Positions 1 through 9,732 are shown, numbered from the stretch's first letter. The stretch is DNA of 63,680 bases from Gemmatimonadota bacterium (GCA_007125845.1 SLCK01000009.1:1-63680), one strand, 5' to 3'. Translations and numbers: made by a program. The notes: a model not told the origin generated them from the sequence alone.

Positions 1-2
1 TC

Positions 3-437
3 GAGGAAGCCCTCACCCTGGTGAGCCGGCTCCTCGATCAGGGTCGCACCGTGATGATCCAGCCCTACCTCTCCAGCGTGGACGAACGTGGAGAGCGTCT
101 TCTCGTGTACCTGGACGGTCGATTCCGGCATGCGGGGCGAAAGGGGCCCCTGCTCGAGCGCGGAGCTGGTCTCGTCGAAGGTCTCTTCGCTCCCGAAGAC
201 GTGACGCCCGCTGATCCCTCACCGGTCGAGCGAGCGGTGGCCGACGCCGCGATCTCCCTCGTCGCTGAACGATTCGGCCCGCCCGCCTACGCCCGTATCG
301 ACCTCGTCACCGATCGGGACGGGGGACCGCTCGTTCTGGAGTTGGAGTTGATCGAGCCTTCCCTCTTTCTGGCCGAGGCTGGAGGGGATCCCGAGCCCCT
401 TGCGCTGAGAGTCGCCGCAGAGGCCGGAGCACATTAG
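3..437 (+). CDS. ATP-grasp domain protein, C-terminal part (5' end outside window)
   Basis: The reading frame is already open at the first base, so the N-terminus lies to the left of the window; a GTG at 21 is internal and probably not the start. The visible 144 residues carry the end of an ATP-grasp fold: the strand pair around GERLLVYLDGRF, the segment AYARIDLVTDRDG, and an acidic metal-binding strand (VLELELIEPSLFL). Proteins of the RimK/DcsG-like ATP-grasp group ligate an amine to a carboxylate through an acyl-phosphate. The substrate cannot be read from this part. The next gene is a secreted gamma-glutamyltransferase 128 bases downstream on the same strand; a functional link with gamma-glutamyl chemistry is possible but unproven. 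Confidence 0.75.
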   Translation, partial: EEALTLVSRLLDQGRTVMIQPYLSSVDERGERLLVYLDGRFRHAGRKGPLLERGAGLVEGLFAPEDVTPADPSPVERAVADAAISLVAERFGPPAYARIDLVTDRDGGPLVLELELIEPSLFLAEAGGDPEPLALRVAAEAGAH

Positions 438-565
438 TATGGTTGGAGATTCGATCGTGGCGCGGGAGCAGAGCGTGTCCCGCCGCCGCACTCTCCCGAG
501 CGGGGCTCCTGGGTCGTTGGGGTTCCGGGACGGCGGACGTTCATCAGGTGGTTCAGGAGGAAATC

Positions 566-2338
566 ATGCGGCAGTCTCAGCGGTATCTCGGCAGCACGGT
601 GGAGCTGTCTCTGCGTTCCTTGGCGGTTGCGGGCTTTCTGTTCGCGCTCGGCTCGCTCGCGCCGCTCGCTGACGAGGTCCCTGCACCCGTCTCCGTGCTC
701 GGCACGGGCGAGGTCACCGCTCAGGAGGCGCCACCGCCCAGCACGATGGCCGGCCGCTCGACGGTCTACGCGCCCAACGCCGCCATTGCCACGAGCCAGC
801 CGCTGGCCACCAGCGCGGGCCTGGCCGTCCTGGAGCGGGGTGGAAATGCGATCGACGCCGCGGTCACTGCCGCGATCACGCTGACCGTGGTCGAACCTCA
901 CATGACCGGTCTCGGGGGAGACCTCTTCGCACTGATCTGGTCTGCGGAGGAGGGTGAGCTGAGGGGATTCTCGGGTCATGGGAAGTCGGGCTCTCTCATG
1001 ACGAGGGAGGCCATTCTGGAGGCGGGACATGAAAGCATTCCCGGACGGACCGCCATGGCGGTCACCGTGCCGGGCTCACTCCGGGGATGGGCGGACCTCC
1101 TGGAAGAGTACGGCACAATCTCACTTGCCGAAGCGATGGAGCCGGCCGTTCGCCTGGCGGAGGAAGGCTTTCCGGTTTCCAGGATTGTGTCCGGGGACTG
1201 GGAGGGCGCCGAGAACGCCCTCGCCGAAAATGAGGGCGCGCGGGAGGCCCTCCTCATCGATGGTGAACGTGCGCCTCGGCCGGGGGAGTGGTTCCGAAAC
1301 CCAGACTACGCGGAAACCCTGCGGCTGATCCAGAGGGAGGGGCCCGGCGTCTTCTACGGCGGCGAGTTGGGTGAGCGCATCGTGGAAGGCCTCCAGGAGC
1401 TGGGCGGATTCATCACCCTCGAGGACCTGGCGAACCACGAGTCGCAGTGGGTGGATCCGATCTCCGCCTCCTTCCGCGACTATCGTCTCTGGCAGATCCC
1501 GCCTCCGGGTCAGGGAATCGCCGGGCTGCAGATGCTTCGGATCCTGGAGCCGCTGCCGCTCGAGTCCATGGGCCACAACTCTCCCGAGTACCTCCATCAC
1601 CTCGTGGAAGCGAAGAAGCTGGCCTACGCGGACCTCGCTCGATACATCGCCGATCCCCAGCACATGGACGTAAACGTTGAAGAGCTCCTGACCGACGAGT
1701 ACATCGCGGGCCGCAGGGAGCTGATCGATCCTCACCGGGCGATGGAAGCTGTGGACCCGGGGCCGGCCGTGACCGAGAGCGAGACGATCTACCTCTCCGC
1801 CGCGGACGCGGACGGCAACATGGTCTCCTTCATCAACTCGGTCTTCTCCTCGTTCGGTTCCGCGGTGGTGGTGCCCGGGACCGGATTCGCGCTCCACAAT
1901 CGCGGCTCGGGCTTCACCATGGAGCCTGACATGCCGAACACGGTCGGCCCCAACAAGGAGCCCTTCCATACGATCATCCCGGGTTTCGTGACGAAGACGT
2001 CCGAAGACGGAACCGAGGAGCCCTGGCTTTCCTACGGTGTCATGTCGGGCGCGATGCAGCCGCAGGGGCAGGTGCAGGTCCTTCTGAACCTGGTGCTCTT
2101 CGACATGGATGTGCAGGAGGCCATCGATGCCGCCCGCTTCCGGCACTTCTCGGGGATGAACGTCGGACTTGAGCCGCCCATTGCCCACGAGATCCGGGAA
2201 GCCCTGCGCGCCCGAGGCCACGAGGTGAGCGTAGCGGGTCCCTTCTCGGTAGGTGGGGGTCAGGCCGTGCTTCGCCTGGAGCAGGGATGGGCGGCTGGAT
2301 CAGATCCCCGTAAGGACGGACAGGCCGCGGGTTTCTGA
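566..2338 (+). CDS. Gamma-glutamyltransferase, YwrD-like, exported
   Basis: Ntn-hydrolase that cleaves gamma-glutamyl bonds (glutathione and relatives) after self-processing into large and small subunits. Start chosen at ATG 566 because a near-perfect AGGAGG lies 5 bases upstream and a signal-peptide-like N-terminus follows (hydrophobic run near residues 15-32); the frame is open further upstream without a good ribosome binding site. The length of 590 residues is normal. The autoprocessing/nucleophile Thr aligns to Thr407 in SETIYLSAADADG, and the usual TTH is TIY as in YwrD-type members. FGSAVVVPGTGFALHNRG is the typical small-subunit signature. Expected location is the periplasm. The family is certain; the physiological substrate is unknown. 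Confidence 0.92.
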   Translation: MRQSQRYLGSTVELSLRSLAVAGFLFALGSLAPLADEVPAPVSVLGTGEVTAQEAPPPSTMAGRSTVYAPNAAIATSQPLATSAGLAVLERGGNAIDAAVTAAITLTVVEPHMTGLGGDLFALIWSAEEGELRGFSGHGKSGSLMTREAILEAGHESIPGRTAMAVTVPGSLRGWADLLEEYGTISLAEAMEPAVRLAEEGFPVSRIVSGDWEGAENALAENEGAREALLIDGERAPRPGEWFRNPDYAETLRLIQREGPGVFYGGELGERIVEGLQELGGFITLEDLANHESQWVDPISASFRDYRLWQIPPPGQGIAGLQMLRILEPLPLESMGHNSPEYLHHLVEAKKLAYADLARYIADPQHMDVNVEELLTDEYIAGRRELIDPHRAMEAVDPGPAVTESETIYLSAADADGNMVSFINSVFSSFGSAVVVPGTGFALHNRGSGFTMEPDMPNTVGPNKEPFHTIIPGFVTKTSEDGTEEPWLSYGVMSGAMQPQGQVQVLLNLVLFDMDVQEAIDAARFRHFSGMNVGLEPPIAHEIREALRARGHEVSVAGPFSVGGGQAVLRLEQGWAAGSDPRKDGQAAGF

Positions 2339-2423
2339 TCAGTAGGGTGCGAGCGGTCGGGATCTGATTGACGTCCTAGCGCTTGCACCGTCGCGGATAT
2401 GCGGTCTCTCCGACCGGGTGGGG

Positions 2424-3509
2424 TCAGAGTTCTGGGAGCTCGAATCCGCGTTCCCGCAACTCACTGCGGTGTTCGTCTAGAAGGCGGCGAATGCGCGTCA
2501 TGGGCACGGATAGGGTGATTCCGTAGTCGATGCGCTGGTACTCCTCGACGAAGATCGGCCCCACGTAGGGTCGCCGGATATCGTGGTTCTCGAGCTCGTC
2601 CTCATCGGGCACCAGCCGCGCCTCGACGGAGCCGGCGGCGGCCTGGGCCATGCCGACCCACTCGAGTCCCTCGCCGTCGCCTCGCACGGCGAGGATGAGC
2701 CCTCCGCTCATCCCCCGATTCCAGAGGCCGTCCACGACAAACGACTCCAGGACCGGGTGGTCCGGAGCGCTTACGACCCCGCGTGTGACCATCGGGTAGC
2801 CACGCGGATAGCCGAGAACGTACACGAAGGAGCCCCACGCGAGTCGCTGGGGATCGCCCGCCGAGATCTGAAGCGGATCCACATCCTCGGGATCCTCGCC
2901 CGCACGATATTCCACTCCGATCAGAGCCACGTCGCTCGTTCGTTCAGTGGCCAGGATCTCGAATGAATCCACCTCGGGAAGATCGAGAACCCAGTTCGTC
3001 TGCTGCGTCAGCAAAGACACGCTTTCGATCTGTCGGGGAGGGGTGAGGGCGGGCGGAAGCCCGGCCTCTGCGGCGTCGGCGTCGTAGTATTCCAGGATCG
3101 TGTCGGGAAAGGTGAGCACATGGGCCACCGTCACCAGAGTGACGTTGCGGCCGCTGCGAGAGACGATGACCCCTGTGGCCGCCCGTTCCTGCGACGAGGA
3201 GAGCGTGTCGACGGCCGTGGCCAGCAAGGCGGCCGTGATCGGCTCCGTTTCGAGGGGGGCCGTCTCCGGGGGGAACACGTAGGTGGTGTAGTACCCTCTC
3301 GACTGGATTCGCTTCACGGAACGAAGAGCGCGCTCGAGCGTCTCAGACGTATCCCTCAGCGGAAAGCCGGTGCGGTAGTAAGCCTGGGGCCCGAGGTCGT
3401 AGAGGGTCTCGACCTGTCGGGTACACGACATCGATCCCAGGAAGACCGCCGCAGCGGCTCCCAGCACGATCCAGCGGGAGCCGACGTATGTGGTGGACTG
3501 AGCCCTCAT
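2424..3509 (-). CDS. Trypsin-like serine protease, membrane-anchored or exported
   Basis: 361 residues with an N-terminal hydrophobic segment (13-28) ending in SMSC; Cys29 could be lipidated but position -3 is not the usual Leu, so the lipobox is weak. The chymotrypsin-fold triad is complete: His130 in TVAHVLTF, Asp193 in TSDVALIGVE and Ser268 in RGMSGG (GMSGG instead of the common GNSGG). No PDZ domain follows, so this is not a complete HtrA/DegP. A role in envelope proteolysis is inferred from fold and targeting only. It is convergent with the gamma-glutamyltransferase and divergent from the GNAT/cNMP gene, with a 170-base shared upstream region. Confidence 0.75.
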   Translation of the reverse strand: MRAQSTTYVGSRWIVLGAAAAVFLGSMSCTRQVETLYDLGPQAYYRTGFPLRDTSETLERALRSVKRIQSRGYYTTYVFPPETAPLETEPITAALLATAVDTLSSSQERAATGVIVSRSGRNVTLVTVAHVLTFPDTILEYYDADAAEAGLPPALTPPRQIESVSLLTQQTNWVLDLPEVDSFEILATERTSDVALIGVEYRAGEDPEDVDPLQISAGDPQRLAWGSFVYVLGYPRGYPMVTRGVVSAPDHPVLESFVVDGLWNRGMSGGLILAVRGDGEGLEWVGMAQAAAGSVEARLVPDEDELENHDIRRPYVGPIFVEEYQRIDYGITLSVPMTRIRRLLDEHRSELRERGFELPEL

Positions 3510-3679
3510 CGCGGCTCCCGAGGCAGTGAGGCTGGGAAGTGTCGCGGGTCTAGAGGGGACCCGGGTGATTCAAGCTGGAGTCTCAGTGGAGTTCTATCAT
3601 ACTCCCCGCTGCAGCACCGAACAAGCGTTCGGACAAGGGGAGCCGAAGGTGCCCGTTCCATGTACGCAACAGGTGATTA

Positions 3680-5296
3680 ATGAGTCGGATTCGAACCCGT
3701 GAGGCGAAGGAAGGGGACGTCGAAGCGATCCGGGAGATCTTCCGGGCGACCTACGGGGACGACTATCCCTACCAGGACTTCTACGACACACATTGGCTGA
3801 AACGGGCCGTCTTTGGAGACCACATCCTGATGGTGGTGGCCGAGGACGAGGCGGATGGGACGGTGGTCGGAACGGGCTCCGTGAACCTGGACATCGGCGC
3901 GCACTCCGATCTCGTGGGAGAGCTGGGGCGCTTGGCGGTTCATCCAGACGCTCGGGGGAAGGGGGTGGGGAAGGCGATCATGGCGCGTCGGCTGGAGCTC
4001 ATCAATGACCGGCTGCATGTCGCGGTCGCCGACAACCGCACCGCGCATCCTTACTCGCAGCGCATCTCCTGGAAGTTCGATTTCGTCCCGGTGGGATTCC
4101 TCCCCCTGAAGTACCGATTCAATGAACGGGAGAGCGTCGCCTACTTTGCGCGCCTGTTCGGCCCCGCCCAGTCCCTGCGCCGGAACCACCCCCGGGTGGC
4201 CCCTGGGATCGCCTCCGTGGCCGAGCTCGCCATGAGCGGGCTCGGCCTGGAGGTGGATCTCATTGTTGACGAGTCGAGCCCCCCCTATCCGACCGACGGA
4301 GACTTCGAGCTCGCCTGGCTGGAATCCGAGCGGATGCCCGATCTGCTTCGGATCGAGCGGGGCCGCGTGCGAAGCCGGGGAGTGTTCGGTCCCATGAAGT
4401 TGAACTATGGCTTCTTCATGCTGGCCGCGCACCACGCGGAGTACCTGATCGCCCGCCGCCCCGGGGGTCCGAAAGAGGCCGTGGTTGGGGGGCTCGGCTT
4501 CCTCCACGACGAGACGGATCGCAACATCCGCATTATCGAGTTGATTGCCGCCGCGGACCAAGCGATTCCCTTCCTCCTGACTGGTCTCCTTGATCGGGCG
4601 CGCGAACTCGATGTGGAGTACATCGATGTCGATGTGAATGCTCACGACCCGCGTCTCCAGCGCACCCTGCTCGGGCTCGGATTCCTCCCGGCGGCCTACG
4701 TCCCCGCCCTGGCCTTCCACGATGTGGAACGGCTGGACTCAGTGAAAATGATTCGATTGTTGGTGCCGCCCGAAGTGGGGGAGCCGGCCCTGATCGACTC
4801 CGCCCGCCCCGTGTTTGACGCGGTCATGGAAGGGTTTCGGGCCAGGAGCGTCCTTCCGCGCATTGCCTCGCACATGGAGGAGCTGGCGATCTTCGAAGGG
4901 TTGAGCGCCGAGCAAGCTCGACGTCTGGCAGGTGCTCTTGTGGTACGGGACTACCCACCGGGGTCGGAGCTCTTCGTCCGGGGGGAGAACTCCGAGGAGC
5001 TCTTCGTTCTTCTCGAGGGGGAGGTGGACGTCTTGCTCTCTTCGGGCGCGCAGGTCGGTACGGTGGGTGAGGGGGGCACCGTCGGAGAGAACGCAATGCT
5101 CTCGCAGAGCACGCACAGCGCCTCGGCACGGACGCGGCAGGGGGTCGTCACGGCAGTCCTTACGCGGGACCGTCTCGACGAACTCACGGTCCGTCGCCCC
5201 GACATCGTGGTGGTCCTCTACCGGAACCTGGCGGTCGAGCTCGGAGAAAAGCTCAAGAAGGCCGATTCAGTGCTCGACCTCGATCGCTCGAGTTGA
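3680..5296 (+). CDS. GNAT acetyltransferase fused to a C-terminal cyclic-nucleotide-binding domain
   Basis: 538 residues. Residues about 1-165 form a GNAT acyltransferase with the acetyl-CoA pyrophosphate loop R92-GKGVG after GELGRLAVHP. The middle section resembles a second degenerate GNAT-like repeat (about 225-375). Residues about 395-535 form a cNMP-binding domain (PPGSELFVRGENSEELFVLL, then GENAMLSQSTHSASA). In cAMP-binding cassettes an Arg contacts the phosphate; here the aligned residue is His479, so cAMP binding is doubtful. Mycobacterial cAMP-gated protein acetyltransferases put the cNMP domain first; here the order is reversed. Start is ATG 3680 with AGGTG five bases upstream. Protein-lysine acetylation is an inference. 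Confidence 0.85.
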   Translation: MSRIRTREAKEGDVEAIREIFRATYGDDYPYQDFYDTHWLKRAVFGDHILMVVAEDEADGTVVGTGSVNLDIGAHSDLVGELGRLAVHPDARGKGVGKAIMARRLELINDRLHVAVADNRTAHPYSQRISWKFDFVPVGFLPLKYRFNERESVAYFARLFGPAQSLRRNHPRVAPGIASVAELAMSGLGLEVDLIVDESSPPYPTDGDFELAWLESERMPDLLRIERGRVRSRGVFGPMKLNYGFFMLAAHHAEYLIARRPGGPKEAVVGGLGFLHDETDRNIRIIELIAAADQAIPFLLTGLLDRARELDVEYIDVDVNAHDPRLQRTLLGLGFLPAAYVPALAFHDVERLDSVKMIRLLVPPEVGEPALIDSARPVFDAVMEGFRARSVLPRIASHMEELAIFEGLSAEQARRLAGALVVRDYPPGSELFVRGENSEELFVLLEGEVDVLLSSGAQVGTVGEGGTVGENAMLSQSTHSASARTRQGVVTAVLTRDRLDELTVRRPDIVVVLYRNLAVELGEKLKKADSVLDLDRSS

Positions 5297-5304
5297 GCTG
5301 CGGG

Positions 5305-6330
5305 TCAACTCTCGGTGGGCGGGTGCTGGCCTTCGAGCTCCTGCGTGGAACCCGGCAGACCGGCAGAGTCCGTTCCCTGGAGGCCCTCGAGGCGATTCTG
5401 GAGCCGTCCCTTGAGGCGATTCACCGGACGGATCTTCTTGTCGCGGGCCATCAGCACGGAGCAGGGAGCCCTCCAGGCCAGTTCCCGGGCCGTGCTCCCC
5501 AGTGGCCCCGGACCCGGCCGTCCCTTCCCCCGCACTCCCATCACGATGAGGTCGGCTTCCGTCTCCAGGGCCCGCCGCTCGATCTCAGCGCCGGGCCTTC
5601 CTTCGAGGAGATGGGAGCGGGGCGGAAGAGCGGTGGGACCCAGGCCGTTGATGGCATCGCCGAGCCAACGGGTCGCCCGCGTGCGCTTTGCGATGGTCGA
5701 GTCCGCCAACGTTCCCGCCGCCTGCTGCACCGTGAACTCCACGCCCTCCGGGTCGACGACGGTCAAGACTTCGATCTCTGCAGGCGCCCCGGCCAGGGGC
5801 GAAAAGGCTTCCCACGCGGCGGCGAGTCCGTCTTCGGCTCCGTCGGTGGGGATCAGAACCCGGATCGGCCCGGTCGCATCTGAGCGGGTGAGGGCCGCGG
5901 TGGGCGAGCGGCGTCTGCGAACCAGGAGCACGGAGCAAGGTGCATGGCGGACCACTGCCCGGGCCACGCTCCCGAGCTCAAAGAATGGGGCTGCACCGCG
6001 ACCCTTCACGCCCACGACCACCAGGTCGTAGTCGTCTGCTTCCCGAACCAGGGCCTCCCGCGGGTCCCCGAGGAGGGTACGCGAACGCAGCGGGTAGCCG
6101 GCGTCCACGAGGATCCGCTCCGTCTCTCGGAGCCCAGCGGTCCGTGCGGGCTCTCGATCGATGCCGGCACGCGAGCCTGCTTCGAGCTCTCTCGCCGGCA
6201 TCGACCCATCGAGGGGAATCGCGGAGACGAGATCGATCTCCACGGATCCATCGGCCGGGGCACTTCGGGTGAGGAAACGTGCGGCGTCGAGGGCGTACCG
6301 CGAGCCATCGGCGGCGAGGAGGATCTTCAT
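5305..6330 (-). CDS. Tandem universal stress protein (two UspA domains)
   Basis: 341 residues with two UspA domains, about 1-142 and 152-305, then a polar tail of about 35 residues. Each domain keeps the ATP-binding signature G-x2-G-x9-G-S: the first begins GVKGRG and ends ELGS, the second begins GVRGKG and ends PLGS. Both are therefore predicted to bind nucleotide, like the MJ0577 class. Tandem UspA proteins typically act in stress survival in the cytoplasm. Only 8 bases separate its 3' end from the convergent GNAT/cNMP gene; both suggest stress or energy signalling, which is contextual inference. Confidence 0.9.
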   Translation of the reverse strand: MKILLAADGSRYALDAARFLTRSAPADGSVEIDLVSAIPLDGSMPARELEAGSRAGIDREPARTAGLRETERILVDAGYPLRSRTLLGDPREALVREADDYDLVVVGVKGRGAAPFFELGSVARAVVRHAPCSVLLVRRRRSPTAALTRSDATGPIRVLIPTDGAEDGLAAAWEAFSPLAGAPAEIEVLTVVDPEGVEFTVQQAAGTLADSTIAKRTRATRWLGDAINGLGPTALPPRSHLLEGRPGAEIERRALETEADLIVMGVRGKGRPGPGPLGSTARELAWRAPCSVLMARDKKIRPVNRLKGRLQNRLEGLQGTDSAGLPGSTQELEGQHPPTES

Positions 6331-6606
6331 CTCGGACCCCTGGGCGAAAGCGCGGATCGGCGATCGGAAGCGTGGTCGGGGGCATCAACAATACGAAAGA
6401 AGCGTGCCATGTACACGCAGCGGTGAATCCGGAAGTGCCTCCGGCCCGACCTCGAGATGGGGTGCGGCTTTCGTCGCACATCAGAGGCAACGGGGGGCAG
6501 GTTGTTGTGGAGTCCGTGAGACATGTTGTCGCATCCCTGACACACCCTGTCGTGCATCGCAGGACAGTTCGCCTCCGGACCCCCCGTAGGAGCTACGAAC
6601 CATCGA

Positions 6607-8778
6607 TCAACGCGGCAATCTCAGCGCCACCAGCGACCCCGGGAAGTCGTGGTGGATGCTACCCACCTGGACGACGATGTACTGAACGCCTTCGTGCATG
6701 TAGGTCATCATTCCGTACTGTCCCGGAGCCGGTAAGTCGACGCTGGCAAGGATCTCACCCGTCCACTTGTCACGGGCGTGGAGCTCGAGGGGCGCGTCGG
6801 GAGCCAGCTGCGCGGTGCCCTGGCTGAGGGCCCGGGTCTGGACCAGGAGGTTGCCCATCACCATCTGGATCGACCAGCCGGTTCCCCCGGTGTTGGGCAC
6901 CTCCACACCGTCCAGGAGGGGGTGGTTGCGGATCCGTTCGGGAGTCTCGCCGACAGGCAGCGACCAACCACGCTCACCCGTGTTCATCTGGAAGGCCGAG
7001 AGTTGGTTGTCCATCGGCTTGAAGAGGCGCAGGCCGTCGATCGTCGGCAGCGGCTCGCTCCCACCACCCGGAGCCCAGGGAACCACGGTTACGCCGGTTG
7101 TGGGGGTGACGTTGGGCGTCGCACCGGCCTCATTGGGTCCGGCGAAGTCGGCCACTTCCTCGTCCACGCCCCCCGTCGGCGCCAGGAAGCCGGGAGCGCT
7201 GCAGCTCCGGACGTGCGAGACGTACATCATGCCCGTGGTCGGGTCGGCCACGGGCGGATGGGGAATCACGTTGCCTCCCCCCATGCACCCCACGTTGTTC
7301 AGGAACTCGTTGTCATGGTTGTAGGGCAGCGGCGGAACGTACAGCCCGCCAACACGGAAATTGCCCAGGAGCTCAAGGGCTTGCTCCCTCAGCTCCGGCG
7401 TGTAGTCGATCACGAACTCCTCGGTGAGTCCGTCCCAGGCGATCGGGTCCACCGGCTCGGGCCAGGTCGGGTAGGGCTGCGTGGGAGCCGTATAGTTTCC
7501 GGGCACCTCGGTCTGGATGACCGGGCGCTCCTCGATCGGCCAGATCGGCTCGCCCGTCTCGCGGTTGAAGGCAAAGATCAGGCTTTGCTTGGTGTTCTGG
7601 ATGAGTGCCGGAATCGTCTCCCCGTCCACCTCCAGATCCATGAGGATCGGGGCGGTCGGGAGATCGTAGTTCCACTGATCGCTCCGGTGGATCTGGAAGT
7701 GCCATCTCCGTTCGCCGGTCTGGACGTCGAGCGCCAGCACGCTGCCACCGAAGAGGTTGTAGCCTGGACGATGCCCCGTGTAGGATTGCACTGTGGAAGA
7801 GTTGGTCACGAGGTAGACGAGCCCCAGCTCGGGGTCGGCCGAAGCCGGAGCCCACTGGGACATGTCGCCGGACCAGTACCATGCGTCACTTTCCCACGTC
7901 TCGTGCCCGAACTCGCCCGGCCGGGGAATCATGTGGAATTTCCAGAGCTTCTCACCGGTGCGGGCGTCGAAGCCCATGATGTCGCCGGGGATGTTCTCCA
8001 TACGGGTCTGGCCGTAGCTGGGCTCGTGGCCCGCAAGCACGACGACGACGCCGTTGACGACGATCGGCGGAGAGGAGCTGGTCACCATGCCCAGCTCCCG
8101 GGGCACGCCGTAGTCGGGATCATAGGTTCCCCCTTCCGCGACGTAGTCTTCCCAGGGTCCCCACTCATTCAGGAGGTCCGCTACCAGGTCGACCCCACCG
8201 GTCTGGGAAAATCCGTCCAGGGGAATCGGCGTGCCCCAGTCTTCCAGCGGGATCCCGGTCTTCGCGTCGAGCGCCCAGAGGAAGAAGCCCGGAGTCGTGA
8301 CGTAGATGACCCCGCGCCCGTCCACCTCGGCGTAGGCGACGCCCTTACCGTACGCCTGTCTCGGGGAGCGGAGGTGCCGGATGGATTCCGGCTCCCGGAA
8401 GGTCCAGAGGGTCTCGCCAGAGGCGGGGTCGATCGCGACCACCTGCCTACGCGTCGTGGCCACAGTGTAGAGCATCCCGTCAACGTAAATCGGTGTGGAG
8501 CGGGAGAAGTAGTCGATGTTCGGGCCGAAGTTGTCGCTGCGCCAGATCCACGCGACTTCGAGATCGGCGAAGTTGTCGGCGTTGATCTGGTCGAGCGTGG
8601 AGGCGCGGGTGTGGCCGGCGTCACCCCCCAGGTAGCGCCATTCACCGTTCTCGGTGCCGGGCAACTGCTGGCCGGAGGCGATGCGAGTCGAAGTCGGCGC
8701 CATCGCAAAGGCCAATCCCAGGCACAGGAGAAGGCTGATGCGGCCTGGGAACCTCGGCTCACGTTGCCACCTTGTCAT
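6607..8778 (-). CDS. PQQ-dependent dehydrogenase-type beta-propeller protein, exported
   Basis: 723 residues. Start set at the ATG ending at 8778 because AAGGAG lies 8 bases upstream and a signal peptide follows (hydrophobic 16-32, then ASGQQ). The mature protein opens with WRYLGGDAGHTRAS and contains several PQQ-propeller blades (for example VVAIDPASGETLWTF, IMGFDARTGEKLWKF, VLALDVQTGERRWHF). This is the quinoprotein alcohol/glucose dehydrogenase superfamily, oxidising alcohols or sugars in the periplasm with PQQ. No CxxCH haem motif is present, so electrons would leave through a separate carrier. Substrate is not predictable, and no PQQ biosynthesis genes are in the window. Confidence 0.85.
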   Translation of the reverse strand: MTRWQREPRFPGRISLLLCLGLAFAMAPTSTRIASGQQLPGTENGEWRYLGGDAGHTRASTLDQINADNFADLEVAWIWRSDNFGPNIDYFSRSTPIYVDGMLYTVATTRRQVVAIDPASGETLWTFREPESIRHLRSPRQAYGKGVAYAEVDGRGVIYVTTPGFFLWALDAKTGIPLEDWGTPIPLDGFSQTGGVDLVADLLNEWGPWEDYVAEGGTYDPDYGVPRELGMVTSSSPPIVVNGVVVVLAGHEPSYGQTRMENIPGDIMGFDARTGEKLWKFHMIPRPGEFGHETWESDAWYWSGDMSQWAPASADPELGLVYLVTNSSTVQSYTGHRPGYNLFGGSVLALDVQTGERRWHFQIHRSDQWNYDLPTAPILMDLEVDGETIPALIQNTKQSLIFAFNRETGEPIWPIEERPVIQTEVPGNYTAPTQPYPTWPEPVDPIAWDGLTEEFVIDYTPELREQALELLGNFRVGGLYVPPLPYNHDNEFLNNVGCMGGGNVIPHPPVADPTTGMMYVSHVRSCSAPGFLAPTGGVDEEVADFAGPNEAGATPNVTPTTGVTVVPWAPGGGSEPLPTIDGLRLFKPMDNQLSAFQMNTGERGWSLPVGETPERIRNHPLLDGVEVPNTGGTGWSIQMVMGNLLVQTRALSQGTAQLAPDAPLELHARDKWTGEILASVDLPAPGQYGMMTYMHEGVQYIVVQVGSIHHDFPGSLVALRLPR

Positions 8779-9060
8779 GCCAGATTCTCCTTCGTACAGG
8801 TTGGATTGGTGCGGAGAGGGGTTCGTCCGGTCCACGTAAGCGCGGCGCCAATGCTCCGACGGGCTCGTCGCGAATGAAGACCTGGTTCGAAGGTGATACT
8901 CCCTGAAACTAGGGCCGAGATCGGGCGCGCGCGAAGTCTCCGTGGGCCAAGCTTCAGTGGACCGCGCTTCCATGGACCGCGGCCGCGACGTCGTTGAAGA
9001 TGCCTCGAGGCCTGTTGGAGAGCCGGACGTTGGGTCACAATCATTTCAAGGAGGGACACA

Positions 9061-9485
9061 TGGAACAGCGCATCAGCGTGGTGACCCTCGGAGTGGCCGA
9101 CCTCGAGCGATCGCGCCGATTCTTCGAGGAAGGATTGGGGTGGACGCGAAGCACGAACGACGAAAACATTGCATTCTATCAGGTAAACGGGGCGGTGCTC
9201 GCGCTTTTCCCGAGAAAGGAGCTGGCTAGGGACGCAAACCTTTCGGAAGCGGGGAAAGGCTTTGGTGGGATCACGCTCGCCTACTGCGCGCGCAACCGGG
9301 AGGAAGTGGATCGAGTGCTGGAGGAGGCTCGGCGGGCAGGAGCCACGATCCTCAAGCCCGCCCAGGACGTTTTCTGGGGCGGGTACTCAGGGTACTTCGC
9401 CGATCCGGATGGACATCCCTGGGAGGTGGCCTGGAACCCCCACTGGCGCCTCACGGCGGACGGCGACGTCGAGCTCGTGCCGTGA
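9061..9485 (+). CDS. VOC-family (glyoxalase/dioxygenase fold) protein
   Basis: 141 residues, one vicinal-oxygen-chelate module: VVTLGVADLERSRRFFEEGLGW at the start, and YFADPDGHPWEVAWNP at the end, which is the typical second metal-ligand strand. Start at ATG 9061 is supported by AAGGAGGG 5-10 bases upstream. Members include glyoxalases, extradiol dioxygenases and antibiotic-resistance lyases; a single short module like this usually dimerises. The specific reaction cannot be assigned. It lies just upstream of tRNA-Leu but is separated from it by 162 bases. Confidence 0.85.
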
Positions 9486-9647
9486 TCTTGAGGCCAGGCT
9501 CGATCGCTGTCGCCGGCATACATCCGATCACCATGGGCCACGCCCTTGTTTAGCGTCCTTCAGCTAGCGAAGATCCAGCATGCCGTGACGATCCAGGTCG
9601 CGTTCGCCTCATGGGCTGTCGTATCTGCACACGATCTGGTTGGAATG

Positions 9648-9731
9648 GCCGGGATGGCGGAATCGGTAGACGCGGAGGTCTCAAAAACCTCTGGGCTAAC
9701 GCCCTTGTGGGTTCGAGTCCCACTCCCGGCA
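9648..9731 (+). tRNA. tRNA-Leu (anticodon CAA)
   Basis: The acceptor arm GCCGGGA pairs with TCCCGGC (9724-9730), with discriminator A9731. The anticodon stem GAGGT/ACCTC encloses the seven-base loop CTCAAAA, giving anticodon CAA (decodes UUG). A long variable arm (GGGC/GCCC) marks it as a class II leucine tRNA. The T arm is GTGGG-TTCGAGT-CCCAC. CCA is not encoded. The half from the anticodon loop onward is duplicated downstream (10483-10535), so this gene served as an integration target. Confidence 0.96.
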
Positions 9732-9732
9732 T
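9680..9732 (+). repeat. Direct repeat copy 1 (putative att site in tRNA-Leu)
   Basis: 53 bases from the first base of the anticodon loop to one base beyond the discriminator; identical to 10483-10535, offset 803. Identity starts exactly in the anticodon loop, a usual crossover site for tyrosine recombinases that target tRNA genes. The intact tRNA is on the left, so this is the junction that retained the functional gene. Confidence 0.9.

Noticed and set aside
6778-8877. Long open frame on the + strand (699 codons)
   Set aside because: It is antisense to the PQQ dehydrogenase, whose blades, signal peptide and ribosome binding site are clear; high GC produces long shadow frames.
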